Shown piece after piece: positions 53,202 to 62,357 of a stretch of 64,000 bases of DNA. Within the stretch, counting starts at the first letter, position 1. The number at the start of each line of letters is the position of its first letter. Made by a program: the position numbers and the translations under genes. The notes beneath the pieces were generated by a model. It was not told the DNA's origin. It was given only the letters and a program-made list of their open reading frames with translations, and made no database searches. Source of the stretch: CAZTNW01 sp964614945 (lineage in GTDB: Bacteria; Caldisericota; JANLFM01); assembly GCA_964614945.1 (NCBI GenBank), contig CAZTNW010000003.1:208141-272140 (forward strand). The letters run 5' to 3'.

Positions 53202-53449
53202 TACTTTCAGATATTGGCTGAGGCATCATAAGGCATTGTGGTTATTCACGTCATAACTTACTTCAACCGTCGATTCGATTGTCTTTCCATCATCTTGACT
53301 TTTTTTCCATTCTTGCTAGCATTTGCCCAAAGCGCGGGTTTTTTAGCTGAAAGGAGGGAGAAGACTGTGGTGAAGAGGGTTTTGCGCATCTCGTTATAGC
53401 TTAAGAGGAGGGATGAGATGGAATTTCCCTTGAAGTGGCTTCAGTCATC
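53202..53449. other. Interval with promoter- and RBS-like signals but no gene
   Basis: TTGACT (near 53299) and TAGCAT sixteen bases on resemble a promoter. It is followed by AAAGGAGGG and a ten-codon GTG frame ending in TAG, then by GAGGAGGG before ATG 53418, whose frame runs into the antisense of tRNA-Ser. This looks like the surviving 5' region of a lost gene. Nothing else was seen. Confidence 0.3.
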
Positions 53450-53541
53450 TGGCGGAGAGACCGGGATTCGAACCCGGGAGCCGGGTTTCCCCGACCACTC
53501 GCTTAGCAGGCGAGTGCCTTCAGCCTCTCGGCCATCTCTCC
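53450..53541 (-). tRNA. tRNA-Ser (anticodon GCT)
   Basis: On the minus strand the acceptor stem GGAGAGA pairs with TCTCTCC, the anticodon stem ACTCGC/GCGAGT encloses CTGCTAA with anticodon GCT, and GGTTCGAATCC forms the T-arm. The long variable arm typical of tRNA-Ser is present (about 17 bases, with TCGGGG and CCCGGC pairing). CCA is encoded. Confidence 0.95.
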
Positions 53542-53743
53542 GCTTTGATATCTTAACATAACTTACTTGAGAGACACTTCCCCGATATCCACGCCGGGGC
53601 CCGGTGAGGGCGAATCGAGGATATTCAAAGCCCTGCGTGCCCGCCGAATGAAAGAAGGAAGGCTCTCTGAGTGAATTGCAGAAGGGGAATCTGAATGAGA
53701 GAGATGAAGGGTCTCCGAACCTCGAAAAAGCTGAGGTTTTTCG

Positions 53744-54682
53744 CTATGAGGGCGCTGGTTCGCCGCCATCGAGGATGCTGCTTGCAAGCTCAACAGGGTC
53801 GAACTCCTCCTCCAGGTCGATCCAGCGAATCCTCCGGTCGCGCTTGAACCATGTCATCTGGTGCTTGGCGAACTTCAAGCTGGAATTGACGATCTTCGAC
53901 TTCGCGTCCTCAAGTGATGAGCGCCCCTCGAGGAATTCGAGCGTCTCCTTGTAGCCAATCGAGCGGAGGGGATTCAAGTCGGTCGAGTAACCGCGCCGGA
54001 GAAGATCCTTCACCTCATCGACCAGGCCACGATGGAACATCTCCTCCGTCCTTCTCTCCAGCCTCCTGCGCAAATCCTCGCGATTCATGCGCAGGCCGAT
54101 CAGATAATAGGGGCAGTCATCCATCCCTCGAACGGAGAAGGATGACAGGGGTTTGCCCGTGAGCTGCCAGACCTCGATTGCTCGGATCAGTCGGCGGGTG
54201 TCGTTGGGATGGACGCGCTCCGCAGAGACGGGATCCACCGCTTCGAGCATCCTGTGCAGAGCGGCGCTTCCCTTTTCCAGTACTTTCTTCTCGAGTTCCC
54301 GGCGCAGGTCTGAGGCGCGGCCGACAGTGGGGAAGAAAAAACTTCCGAGCAGCGCATAAAGGTAGAAAGGAGAGCCGCCGACGATGAGGAATGGCGTTCC
54401 TTGGCCGCGCAATTCCTCCATTTTGCCCTGCCCGATCTTCTGAAAATCCGCCACGGAGAATGGCTCGTCCGGCCAGGCCAGGTCGAGGAGATGGTGCGGC
54501 GCCCTCTTTCTTTCCTCAAGGGTTGGTTTCGCCGTTCCGATATCCATCAAGCGGTAAATTTGCCGCGAATCTGCAGAGAGGATGTGCGCTTTCTGAGAAG
54601 CTGCCAGCTCCACCGCCACTGTCGTCTTCCCTACCCCAGTTGGCCCTAAGACGACGAGGGGAGTTTCCCCTGCAAGGACCAT
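53744..54682 (-). CDS. miaA: tRNA dimethylallyltransferase
   Basis: 312 residues. The P-loop GPTGVGKTTVAVEL near residue 13, the DSRQIYR motif near residue 37 and IGTAKPTLEE segment are characteristic. MiaA adds dimethylallyl to N6 of A37 in tRNAs reading UNN codons, the step before MiaB. Its start lies 37 bases inside the end of miaB, so the two are probably co-transcribed and their products act in sequence. Confidence 0.93.
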   Translation of the reverse strand: MVLAGETPLVVLGPTGVGKTTVAVELAASQKAHILSADSRQIYRLMDIGTAKPTLEERKRAPHHLLDLAWPDEPFSVADFQKIGQGKMEELRGQGTPFLIVGGSPFYLYALLGSFFFPTVGRASDLRRELEKKVLEKGSAALHRMLEAVDPVSAERVHPNDTRRLIRAIEVWQLTGKPLSSFSVRGMDDCPYYLIGLRMNREDLRRRLERRTEEMFHRGLVDEVKDLLRRGYSTDLNPLRSIGYKETLEFLEGRSSLEDAKSKIVNSSLKFAKHQMTWFKRDRRIRWIDLEEEFDPVELASSILDGGEPAPS

Positions 54683-55962
54683 GCCGTCGCCCCTTCTACT
54701 TTCACCTTCACAATTTGGCCAACGAGCTCATCTTGACCGGGGAAATAGACTTCCTTGTCAGTGCGCGTCCTCCCGCGCAAGAGTTCGCTCTTTCTGTCCT
54801 TCGCTTCCACCAGCACCTCGATCTCCCGCCCTTCGAGCTCTCGATTGCGGGCCAGGGCGTCCTCTTCCATCTGGCTCATCAGAATAGAAAGGCGGCGTTC
54901 TTTCTCCGCGCGGGGGACAGGGTCCCCGAGAGCGAAGGCCTGCGTTCCCGGCCGGGGCGAATAGGCAAGGATGTGCGCCCGGTCGAAGCGAACCTCCCTC
55001 ATCAGGTCGAGGGTATCCCGAAAATCCTCCTCGTTTTCGGTGGGAAAACCGACGATGATGTCCGTGGTAATGGAAGCGAAAGGGATCCCCTCGCGGATGA
55101 ACCGAATAAGGGACAGGAAATGTTCGCGCGTGTAGCCGCGATTCATCTCCGCCAGCACCCGATTGGAACCGGATTGCACCGGAAGGTGAAAGTGCTCGCA
55201 GACGCGAGGCAGTTCTTTTATCCTCCTGACCAGATCGAAATTGAAATCGCGAGGGTGGGAGGTCATGTAACGGATCCGTTCGATTCCCTGAACGGTTGAG
55301 ATCTCCTGGAGAAGTCGGGCAAAGTCCCAGCCTCCCTCAGTTCCCTCCAGTTGAAACCCTGGCAGGAATTTTCTGCCGTAGGCGTTCACGTTCTGCCCGA
55401 GGAGGATCATCTCCTTGAATCCGCAATTGGCCAAGTCCTCCGCCTCCTGGACGATCTCATTGGGCGACCGGCTCCACTCCCGACCTCTCACATAGGGAAC
55501 CACACAGTAGGAGCAGAAATTATCGCAGCCGATCGTGATGTTTAAAAAAGCCGTCACGCCGGGATTTCTCCTGTACGGAACCTTCCGCGGGATAGTTCCC
55601 TCCCATAGACCATGCCGACGCAGGAGATCCGCCAGAAGGCGGGGGAAGGTCTCCAACTCCTCCGGTCCGAAATAGAGATCCAGAAAGGGAAGCCTCCCCA
55701 GTTCCTCTCTCGTCCGTGCGGCCATGCAGCCCGCTATTCCGATCAGGAGATCGGGTTTCTGCTCCTTCGTTCTCCGTAATTTCCCGAGCAGGGAGCGAGC
55801 TTTCTGCTCGGGATTCTCCCTCACCGAACAGGTGTTGAGGAGGATCAGATCGGCTTCCTCCAGCGCGCCGGACTCAAGCCCGAAGGATTCGAGCACTCCC
55901 CTCAAGTACTCGGAGTCGTGGACATTCATCTGGCAGCCGTAGGTCTTCAGAAAATATCGCAT
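54646..55962 (-). CDS. miaB: tRNA methylthiotransferase MiaB
   Basis: 438 residues. The N-terminal methylthiotransferase domain opens TYGCQMNVHDSE, with further cluster cysteines (NTCSVRENPE and GCMAAR). The radical SAM cluster motif is CDNFCSYC near residue 153, and a C-terminal TRAM domain (LVEAKDRKSELLRGRT onward) binds RNA. It adds methylthio at C2 of i6A37. Order miaB–miaA follows spoVS and rny as in many Gram-positive genomes. Confidence 0.94.
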   Translation of the reverse strand: MRYFLKTYGCQMNVHDSEYLRGVLESFGLESGALEEADLILLNTCSVRENPEQKARSLLGKLRRTKEQKPDLLIGIAGCMAARTREELGRLPFLDLYFGPEELETFPRLLADLLRRHGLWEGTIPRKVPYRRNPGVTAFLNITIGCDNFCSYCVVPYVRGREWSRSPNEIVQEAEDLANCGFKEMILLGQNVNAYGRKFLPGFQLEGTEGGWDFARLLQEISTVQGIERIRYMTSHPRDFNFDLVRRIKELPRVCEHFHLPVQSGSNRVLAEMNRGYTREHFLSLIRFIREGIPFASITTDIIVGFPTENEEDFRDTLDLMREVRFDRAHILAYSPRPGTQAFALGDPVPRAEKERRLSILMSQMEEDALARNRELEGREIEVLVEAKDRKSELLRGRTRTDKEVYFPGQDELVGQIVKVKVEGATAWSLQGKLPSSS

Positions 55963-55965
55963 AAA

Positions 55966-55995
55966 GCAAAAAGGGGAGAGGCCCTCTCCCCTTAA
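55966..55995 (-). terminator. Intrinsic terminator after the spoVS genes
   Basis: On the minus strand a ten-base stem (AAGGGGAGAG with CTCTCCCCTT) and GGC loop is followed by TTTTT. It lies between spoVS and miaB, so miaB–miaA may need a separate promoter or read-through. Confidence 0.85.
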
Positions 55996-56016
55996 GAAAG
56001 CAGTTTTCCTCCCCTG

Positions 56017-56280
56017 TCAAGGCTTCTTTCTTGGCTCCAGCAAAAGCCGGATCGCTGTCTTCTGATTCCCCTCGACCTCCACCTGCGCAAAGCCCGGTAT
56101 GCAGACCAGGTCGATCCCGTCATTTTCAAGGAAATTGCGCGAAATCGCGATAGCCTTGATAGCTTGGTTCACTGCCCCTGCACCGATGGCCTGGATCTCC
56201 GCCCGGTGCGATTCTCGCACCGAACCGGCAATGGCACCGGCGACAGAATGTGGATTTGAGTTGGCTGATACCTTAAGCAT
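56017..56280 (-). CDS. spoVS: SpoVS family protein
   Basis: 87 residues with the SpoVS pattern: LKVSANSNPHSVAGAIAG at the start, QAIGAGAVNQAIKAIAISR near residue 34 and a closing GNQKTAIRLLLEPR. In Bacillus SpoVS is a small Alba-like protein acting in sporulation and septation, but it is also found in non-sporulating lineages. It is the second of two adjacent copies, six bases after the first. Confidence 0.93.
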   Translation of the reverse strand: MLKVSANSNPHSVAGAIAGSVRESHRAEIQAIGAGAVNQAIKAIAISRNFLENDGIDLVCIPGFAQVEVEGNQKTAIRLLLEPRKKP

Positions 56281-56286
56281 TTCCTC

Positions 56287-56553
56287 TCACCTTGGCTCAA
56301 TTGTGAATCTGATTGCAGACCTGGGTGACCCATCAATCTCCACCTCTGTGAAGGCTGGGACGCAGATTAGGTCAATCCCATTCGAGGCCACGTAGCCACG
56401 AGCGATGGCAATCGCTTTAATGGCTTGGTTAACTGCTTTGGGTCCGATCGCCTGAACCTCGGCATGCGCTCCCTCACGCACTGAATTGGCCACGGCACCC
56501 GCCACAGCACGGGGATTGGATGTTGATGCTACTTTCATGGTTGCCACGTACAT
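56287..56553 (-). CDS. SpoVS family protein, tandem paralogue
   Basis: About 86-88 residues, aligned end to end with its neighbour (MKVASTSNPRAVAGAVANSV, QAIGPKAVNQAIKAIAIARG, SPRSAIRFTIEPR) at a little over half identity by eye. ATG 56553 has AGGAGG only two bases away; a GTG two codons later at 56547 has better spacing. Tandem duplication of spoVS suggests hetero-oligomers of these Alba-like proteins or separate regulation. Confidence 0.92.
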   Translation of the reverse strand: MYVATMKVASTSNPRAVAGAVANSVREGAHAEVQAIGPKAVNQAIKAIAIARGYVASNGIDLICVPAFTEVEIDGSPRSAIRFTIEPR

Positions 56554-56589
56554 GCCCTCCTCTCAATGTGCGAGCTTTGCGCCCATATT

Positions 56590-57378
56590 CTAACACGCCT
56601 GTAAAGGAACCTGGAAGCGTTCCAGGGTCAAGGCTTTGCCTGTGATCTCATCCGCGGTGATTTTCACTCCGCACAGCCGCACATCGCCCTCCGCCACGTC
56701 AAAGCGGACGGGAAGCGCCGTCAGGTAGCGCTGGAGTATCGCTTCCTTCTCGACTCCGATCACAGAGTTGAAGGGCCCGGTCATGCCAATATCGGTGATA
56801 TAGGCTGTGCCAGCCGGGGAAATCCTTTCGTCTGCCGTCTGCACATGAGTATGCGTTCCGCAGATCGCGGTGGCTTTCCCGTCGAGAAACCAGCCCATGG
56901 CGACTTTCTCCGAGGTGGCTTCGGCGTGAAAATCCACGATCACGACAGGAGCCAACTCCTTGAGGAGGGCGATCTCCTCTTCCCCGCGGCGGAAAGGACA
57001 ATCCACAGCCTCCATGAAGACGCGACCCAGGAGGTTGAGCACCGCCACCCTTTTCTCCATCCTTTCCCAAAGATAGGAGGAGAAACCCGGTACCCCGGGG
57101 GGGTAGTTGGCGGGCCGAATCAGCCGCGGCTCTTCCATCATGTAGGGGATGATTTCCTTCTGCTTCCAGATGTGGTTTCCGCTCGTGAGCACGTCCACTC
57201 CCCAGGAGAATAGATCCTGGGCAATACCCGGGGTCAGTCCGTTTCCCCCGGCGGCGTTCTCCGCATTGGCGATGACAATATCTGCGGCGAATTCCGTCTG
57301 AAGAGGGGGAAGGATTTCCCTCACGGCCTGCCGCCCGGGCTTGCCCACTATGTCGCCGATAAAAAGAATCTTCAACAT
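56590..57378 (-). CDS. ymdB: YmdB-type metallophosphoesterase
   Basis: 262 residues of the TIGR00282 type. GDIVGKPGR at residue 7, NAENAAGGNGLT, TSGNHIW near residue 65 and DFHAEATSEK near residue 148 provide the dinuclear metal ligands; GTHTHVQTAD follows. YmdB hydrolyses 2',3'-cyclic nucleotides and phosphodiesters and, in Bacillus, affects biofilm and motility choices. It shares one base with the preceding rny stop, as in many genomes. Confidence 0.93.
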   Translation of the reverse strand: MLKILFIGDIVGKPGRQAVREILPPLQTEFAADIVIANAENAAGGNGLTPGIAQDLFSWGVDVLTSGNHIWKQKEIIPYMMEEPRLIRPANYPPGVPGFSSYLWERMEKRVAVLNLLGRVFMEAVDCPFRRGEEEIALLKELAPVVIVDFHAEATSEKVAMGWFLDGKATAICGTHTHVQTADERISPAGTAYITDIGMTGPFNSVIGVEKEAILQRYLTALPVRFDVAEGDVRLCGVKITADEITGKALTLERFQVPLQAC

Positions 57379-58910
57379 TATTTTGCGTAGTCCGTAGCCC
57401 GTACCTCCCGGATTACGGTGACCTTGATCTGTCCCGGATAGACCATATCCGCTTCGACCTTCTTGGTGATATCGTGCGCCAGCTTCACCGCCCCCACATC
57501 GTCGATCTGATCGGGCTTGACCATGATGCGGATTTCGCGTCCGGCCTGGATGGCGTACGCTTTTTCCACTCCCTGGAAGGAGTCGGCGATGGATTCCAGC
57601 ATCTCCAGGCGCTTGATATAGGTTTCCAGGCTCTCACGACGGGCTCCGGGGCGAGTAGCGGAGATGGCGTCAGCCAGCTGAACCAGTACAGGGTAGACCG
57701 ATTTTTGTTCCACATCCGAGTGGTGGGCGGCGATAGCGTGAAGCACTTCCGTGTTCTCGTTGTATTTACGCACCAGGTCGGCACCGACCAGGGCGTGCGG
57801 GCCCTGCACCTCGTGCGAAACCGCCTTGCCGAGGTCGTGCAGCAACCCAGCGCGGCGGGCGATGTTGGCATCAACCTTGAGCTCGGCGGCAATCAGCGAG
57901 GCCAGGTGAGCCACTTCAATTGAGTGCTGAAGCACGTTTTGGCCGTAACTGGTCCGGTAGTACAGGCGACCCAGTACCCTGACTAGATCAGGGTGGAGCC
58001 CACGCACGGATGACTCCAGCACGGCCCTCTCTCCCTCCTCCTTGATCCGCTCATCGACCTCTTTCTGCGCCTTCTCCACCATTTCCTCGATCCGGGCGGG
58101 GTGAATCCGTCCATCCACGATCAATTTCTCCAGGGCGAGGCGGGCGACCTCCCGCCTAACCGGATCGAAAGCGGAGAGGGTCACGGCTTCCGGGGTATCG
58201 TCAATCACTAAGTCCACCCCTGTGATCGTCTCGAAGGCACGGATATTACGGCCCTCTCGGCCGATGATCCTTCCCTTCATGTCGTCCGAGGGGATGGGGA
58301 CGACGGAGACGGTGGTCTCCGTGGCATGATCTACCGCCGTCCTCTGAATAGCGGAGACGATAATATCCCGCGCCCGGGACTCGCTTTCTTCCCGCGCCTC
58401 CTCCTCCAGCTCCTTCATCCGCTTAGCGATGTCGTGACGGTACTCCTCCTCCATTTTGGCGAGTAGGATCGCCCGTGCCTCCTCGGCCGAGATTCCTGCG
58501 ATCCTCTCTAATTGCTTTTTTTCCTCCTGCAGTTGTTGCTGCAGGGTCTCCCTCATCCGGTTCAGCTCCTGATCGCGGGCGTTCAGGTTGCGCTCCCGAC
58601 GTTCCGAGTTCTCCACCCGGCGATCGAGGGACTCCTCCTTCTGCTGCAGTCGCTTTTCCAGTCGTTGAACCTCTGCTCTTCGCTCACGGCTATCTCGCTC
58701 CGCTTCCGAACGGATACGATGGGCCTCGTCTTTAGCTTCCAGAAGGGATTCTTTCTTTACTGCTTCCGCTTCCTTCCTCGCGTCCTCTACGATTGTCGCG
58801 GCCAGAAGTCGGGAAGCGCCAAGCTTTCTCTTTTCAATTAAAGCGTAAAGAAGGTAACCTGCTGCAAAACCCAGGACGAGTCCAATAAGAATCCAAACAA
58901 TTGTCATCAT
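57378..58910 (-). CDS. rny: Ribonuclease Y
   Basis: 510 residues. An N-terminal transmembrane anchor ([20 protein letters not shown]), a long coiled coil to about residue 190, a KH domain with [15 protein letters not shown] near residue 213, and an HD domain with [12 protein letters not shown] near residue 357. RNase Y is the membrane-bound endoribonuclease that starts mRNA decay in many Gram-positive bacteria. Two ATGs open the frame; the second is possible. Confidence 0.95.
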   Translation of the reverse strand: MMTIVWILIGLVLGFAAGYLLYALIEKRKLGASRLLAATIVEDARKEAEAVKKESLLEAKDEAHRIRSEAERDSRERRAEVQRLEKRLQQKEESLDRRVENSERRERNLNARDQELNRMRETLQQQLQEEKKQLERIAGISAEEARAILLAKMEEEYRHDIAKRMKELEEEAREESESRARDIIVSAIQRTAVDHATETTVSVVPIPSDDMKGRIIGREGRNIRAFETITGVDLVIDDTPEAVTLSAFDPVRREVARLALEKLIVDGRIHPARIEEMVEKAQKEVDERIKEEGERAVLESSVRGLHPDLVRVLGRLYYRTSYGQNVLQHSIEVAHLASLIAAELKVDANIARRAGLLHDLGKAVSHEVQGPHALVGADLVRKYNENTEVLHAIAAHHSDVEQKSVYPVLVQLADAISATRPGARRESLETYIKRLEMLESIADSFQGVEKAYAIQAGREIRIMVKPDQIDDVGAVKLAHDITKKVEADMVYPGQIKVTVIREVRATDYAK

Positions 58911-58951
58911 AAAAGCTCATCCCTTCTTTAGGCAGGGATGAGTGAAACGGG

Positions 58952-59419
58952 TCAGAGCCGTAGCAATCTCTCGAGGATCCTGCTGATCACAGATGTCGGG
59001 AATCCCTTGTTTTTCAAGTAGAAGGCCAGTTTTTGCTTACCCCGGGGAGAATGAGCCAATGCCTCCCATTTCCTCTGCGCTAAATTCATGGCCATTTCTT
59101 CCTCCACCTGAGAGAAATATGGTCCTACAAGGGAGTCGATCAGGTCCTGCGGGACCTTCTTCCTCCTCAATTCCTGTATGACAAAAAGCCTTCCGCGGGG
59201 CATGGCTTTCGTGCGATGGTAAAGCCAGGCCTCCACGAAGTTACGGTCATCGATCAGACCGTTTTCCTCGAGCTTTATCAAAACGGATGCCCGGGCCTCG
59301 GAACTGAAAGATTTTCGCTCAAGGTAATCCTCTAACTCCCCCCGAGAGCGGGGACGTATTTTCAGGTAATTCATAGCAGCTTTCAAGGCCAGAGGGCTCT
59401 CCTCGTTTCCACTCATCAC
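58952..59419 (-). CDS. recX: Regulatory protein RecX
   Basis: 155 residues of helical RecX-type repeats: AMNYLKIRPRSRGELEDYL near residue 14, then GLIDDRNFVEAWL near residue 54 and LRRKKVPQDLIDSLV near residue 82. RecX limits RecA filament extension. It starts ten bases downstream of the recA stop, in a recA–recX operon. Confidence 0.92.
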   Translation of the reverse strand: MMSGNEESPLALKAAMNYLKIRPRSRGELEDYLERKSFSSEARASVLIKLEENGLIDDRNFVEAWLYHRTKAMPRGRLFVIQELRRKKVPQDLIDSLVGPYFSQVEEEMAMNLAQRKWEALAHSPRGKQKLAFYLKNKGFPTSVISRILERLLRL

Positions 59420-59428
59420 GTGCGTTAT

Positions 59429-60466
59429 TTACTGCTCTAAGATTCCGTGCTCCTCCTCTCCTAAAGTCATAGGCAATTTCATTTGTCCTGCGCTGGTGCG
59501 GATTTTCTCCTCCAGCTCCTTCAATAAATCCGTGTGTTCCTCCAGATAAGCTTTCACGTTCTCCCGACCCTGTCCCAGGCGCATATCGTTGTAGGAAAAC
59601 CAGGTGCCGCTTTTGCTCAATATGCCCGTTGAGATGGCCAGGTCCAGGACACAACCGGTCCTGGAGATTCCCCTCCCGTAGATCAAGTCGAACTCCGCCT
59701 GACGGAAGGGGGGGGCCAGCTTGTTCTTGGTCACCTTTACTTTGACGCGGGAACCGATCTGATCGTTTCCCTGCTTGATAGTGTCGATCCGCCGCATCTC
59801 AAGGCGCACGGACGCATAGAACTTCAGGGCGCGCCCGCCGGGAGTGATCTCCGGGTTGCCGAACATAATACCTACCTTCTCCCTCAACTGGTTCGTGAAG
59901 AGGACGCAGGTATTGGAGCGGTTTATGGACCCGGCCAATTTGCGCAGGGCCTGAGACATCAGGCGAGCCTGAAGGCCGATATAAGCCTCCCCCATCTCCC
60001 CCTCGAGCTCGGTTTTAGGAACCAGAGCGGCAACGCTGTCTATGGCGACCACGTCGATTGCCCCTGAACGCACCAACATCTCGGCAATATCGAGGGCCTG
60101 CTCGCCGGAATCAGGTTGAGAGACGTAGAGATCCTCCAGATTCACGCCCAGAGCTTTGGCATAAACTGGATCCAGAGCGTGCTCAGCATCAATAAAAGCG
60201 GCTTTGCCTCCGGTCTTCTGCGCCTCGGCGATGATTTGCAGAACCAGGGTGCTCTTCCCGGAAGCCTCCTGCCCGTAGACCTCCACGATGCGTCCGCGAG
60301 GAACACCGCCGATGCCGAGCGCCAGGTCAAGGGTCAGTGCCCCGGTCGGGATCACCTCGACGCTCAGTGCGGCGGATTCCCCTAAGCGCATGATCGAGCC
60401 CTTTCCGAACCTTTTCTCAATTTGCGTCAACGCAATATCTAATGCTTTCTCTTTTTCGTCCACCAC
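59429..60466 (-). CDS. recA: Recombinase RecA
   Basis: 345 residues. Walker [14 protein letters not shown] near residue 65, the DNA-binding L1/L2 region with [18 protein letters not shown] near residue 185, and the catalytic Glu in [10 protein letters not shown] near residue 92 are intact. RecA forms filaments on single-stranded DNA for recombination and the SOS response. The start is GTG 60466, preceded by AAGGGGATCC. It is followed by recX. Confidence 0.96.
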   Translation of the reverse strand: MVDEKEKALDIALTQIEKRFGKGSIMRLGESAALSVEVIPTGALTLDLALGIGGVPRGRIVEVYGQEASGKSTLVLQIIAEAQKTGGKAAFIDAEHALDPVYAKALGVNLEDLYVSQPDSGEQALDIAEMLVRSGAIDVVAIDSVAALVPKTELEGEMGEAYIGLQARLMSQALRKLAGSINRSNTCVLFTNQLREKVGIMFGNPEITPGGRALKFYASVRLEMRRIDTIKQGNDQIGSRVKVKVTKNKLAPPFRQAEFDLIYGRGISRTGCVLDLAISTGILSKSGTWFSYNDMRLGQGRENVKAYLEEHTDLLKELEEKIRTSAGQMKLPMTLGEEEHGILEQ

Positions 60467-60505
60467 GGATCCCCTTTTGCAAAAAAATTTTTGTCTGCTG
60501 GGATA

Positions 60506-60534
60506 ATTTAAGAAGATTTGTTCGACAATGTCAA
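60506..60534 (-). promoter_or_regulatory. recA promoter
   Basis: On the minus strand TTGACA (60529-60534) and TTAAAT (60506-60511) have a 17-base spacer. Within the spacer, TTGTCGAACAA is an inverted repeat (TTGT-CGA-ACAA) that could be a LexA-type site, but no known SOS box is matched fully. Confidence 0.65.
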
Positions 60535-60640
60535 ACAGGATCAGCCCTCAGCCTCGTTTCCTGCTGGCTGGAGTTGCTGCATTCAGGCCTTATTCATCCT
60601 GCCCATGTCATCTTAGACATAGCGAGGGTTCCCTCAATCC

Positions 60641-60682
60641 CCTGTCGTCCCGAGGCCGCAGGCCGAGGGATCTCTCCTTGAA
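60641..60682. repeat. Possible dispersed-repeat copy upstream of recA
   Basis: CTGTCGTCCCGAGGCCGCAG and the following GCCGAGGGATCTCTCC contain the repeated unit AGGCCG. The text resembles short dispersed intergenic elements seen in several uncultured lineages, but only one copy is in this window. The rest of 60535-60819 holds no gene. Confidence 0.3.
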
Positions 60683-60819
60683 GTCCTAATATTCCTCGCC
60701 TTCTACAGGAAGGCTCGGAGGGACATGTGGGGGAAGATCCGGAAGGACACAGGGGCGAGGGCTTCAGAATCTCCGAAAAACAAGGCCTACAAGCCGCCGG
60801 TGCCTCGGAAAGGACATCC

Positions 60820-61632
60820 TCAGAGAATCAAGCCGTATAACCTGAACCCCCAGAGCGCGCTGACCGTGGCCTCAGCCGCGTAGGCGTCTCCATCCTCGGA
60901 GGCCCAGCTGCCGTCCGGCCTCTGTTTTTCCATCAGAGCGCGAAGGAGCTTCTCTATCAGAGGATGATTTCCCGGGAGTCCCGCCCTGGCGAAAGACGAG
61001 AGAGCCCAGGCCATCTGAGAGGCTTCCCATAATTCCGGCTCTCTTTTCAAGAGGTAATCCAATCCAAGCCGGGCAGGGGCCAGGAAATCCGTGCCTGCGA
61101 GGAGCAGAGCGCTCGAACCGATCCAAGTGGTGTGCAGGTATCCGTAGAATTTCCCGTTCTCTTCCTGATGGGAAAGGATAAAACTAATAGCTCTCCTCAG
61201 AGGAATCGGCCGCTCATTCAATCCGGCGGCTTCCAACCAGAAAAGGGCGTGTGCGGACAGATAAAGCCGGGCCTTGAGATCGCCGGGCATAGACCAGGGA
61301 GGAAGCTCGAGAGGCGGGGGAAGAGATCTTTCGTCCCATCCTCCGTCGCTCTCCTGCCTTTCCAGCAGAAACTGGCAGGATCTGGCGCAAAGGGGAGAGG
61401 GTATCAGGCCGAGCTGATCGAGCCAACCGAAAACGAAAAGAGTGCTGTCCAGGGTACTGGAGCCTCCCTTTTCCTGGTAGAGAGGGAATCCACCGTCCGC
61501 ATTCTGCAGGCGGGATATCTCGCCCTCAACCGCCACCGGCGCTTTCCCACCCGAGATTGCCCGGAAGGCACGGGCCTTCTCTATCTCCGACCCCCTCTCA
61601 TTCACGTATCGGAGGGCCTTTTTCGCATCCAT
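60820..61632 (-). CDS. Terpene-cyclase/prenyltransferase-fold (alpha-alpha toroid) protein
   Basis: 270 residues with repeating helical pairs and the QW-like motifs RLQNADGGFPL near residue 41, LLERQESDGGWDE near residue 90, and EKQRPDGSWASEDGDAYA near residue 239. These repeats form a toroid as in squalene cyclases and prenyltransferases. The protein is short for a full cyclase and lacks an evident DxDD acid motif, so it may bind, rather than cyclise, an isoprenoid. Confidence 0.7.
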   Translation of the reverse strand: MDAKKALRYVNERGSEIEKARAFRAISGGKAPVAVEGEISRLQNADGGFPLYQEKGGSSTLDSTLFVFGWLDQLGLIPSPLCARSCQFLLERQESDGGWDERSLPPPLELPPWSMPGDLKARLYLSAHALFWLEAAGLNERPIPLRRAISFILSHQEENGKFYGYLHTTWIGSSALLLAGTDFLAPARLGLDYLLKREPELWEASQMAWALSSFARAGLPGNHPLIEKLLRALMEKQRPDGSWASEDGDAYAAEATVSALWGFRLYGLIL

Positions 61633-61720
61633 CTCAGACCTTCCCGCTAACCATACGAGTCACGGCCTGTCTATGCCGAATACCTCCTGAGTCTCACCAA
61701 TCCCCGTCCGTCCGAGCCGG

Positions 61721-62296
61721 CTATCTCGCCATCGTGGAGGAGCCAAGTACAAAGGCGCCGATGGACCGGTAAATGGGCCCGCGGGGAGTGAGGGTGCTCG
61801 AATAGAGGAGTATCTCCGAGATCGTGAAGGACCTTCCCCTGAGAGAGAGCCTCTGGCGAAGAAGGTCTTTAATGCCGCCAAGCCCCTTAGGCGACCGGGC
61901 CCGGCCCAGGGTGAGGTGCGCGTGGAAAGACTTATCCTCAGGCGGAAACCCCCTGGTCACCAACTCCTCCTCCAGGTTCATCGCTAAGTCCCTCATCTCC
62001 TCCTGGCCCTTGTCGAGTCCCAGCCAGATTACCCTGGGCGAGGAAAGGGATGGGAAAGCCCCGATCTCCCCCAGTTCGGCGGAAAAAGGGAAGAACGAGG
62101 AAGAAGAAGCTCGCATTCCATCCTGCAGCTCAAGAAGGCGAGTCTCCCCTGTTTCACCCAGGAAACGCAGGGTGAAGTGCAGGTTTTCTCGTTCCACCCA
62201 CTTGATGTCCGCTCCCCCTTCCTTCAGCTTAGATTGAACATTCTGGATGTCGTCGAGGAAAATTTCCGGTATCGGTATGGCGATAAATAGACGCAT
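61721..62296 (-). CDS. thpR: RNA 2',3'-cyclic phosphodiesterase
   Basis: 191 residues with both HxTx motifs of the 2H family: HFTLRFLGE near residue 41 and HAHLTLGRA near residue 127. The enzyme opens 2',3'-cyclic phosphates at RNA ends. Note ymdB and rny, also RNA-turnover genes, lie nearby. It ends 88 bases upstream of the toroid-fold gene. Confidence 0.9.
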   Translation of the reverse strand: MRLFIAIPIPEIFLDDIQNVQSKLKEGGADIKWVERENLHFTLRFLGETGETRLLELQDGMRASSSSFFPFSAELGEIGAFPSLSSPRVIWLGLDKGQEEMRDLAMNLEEELVTRGFPPEDKSFHAHLTLGRARSPKGLGGIKDLLRQRLSLRGRSFTISEILLYSSTLTPRGPIYRSIGAFVLGSSTMAR

Positions 62297-62357
62297 TTAA
62301 GGCTCCCTCCTCAGCCTATTGTACCGGTTTAGAGCTTCTCTTGCACTAAGAGAAGGA

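Noticed and set aside
53563..53793. A 76-codon minus-strand frame between tRNA-Ser and miaA
   Set aside because: It overlaps the 3' end of miaA in another frame and shows no motif.
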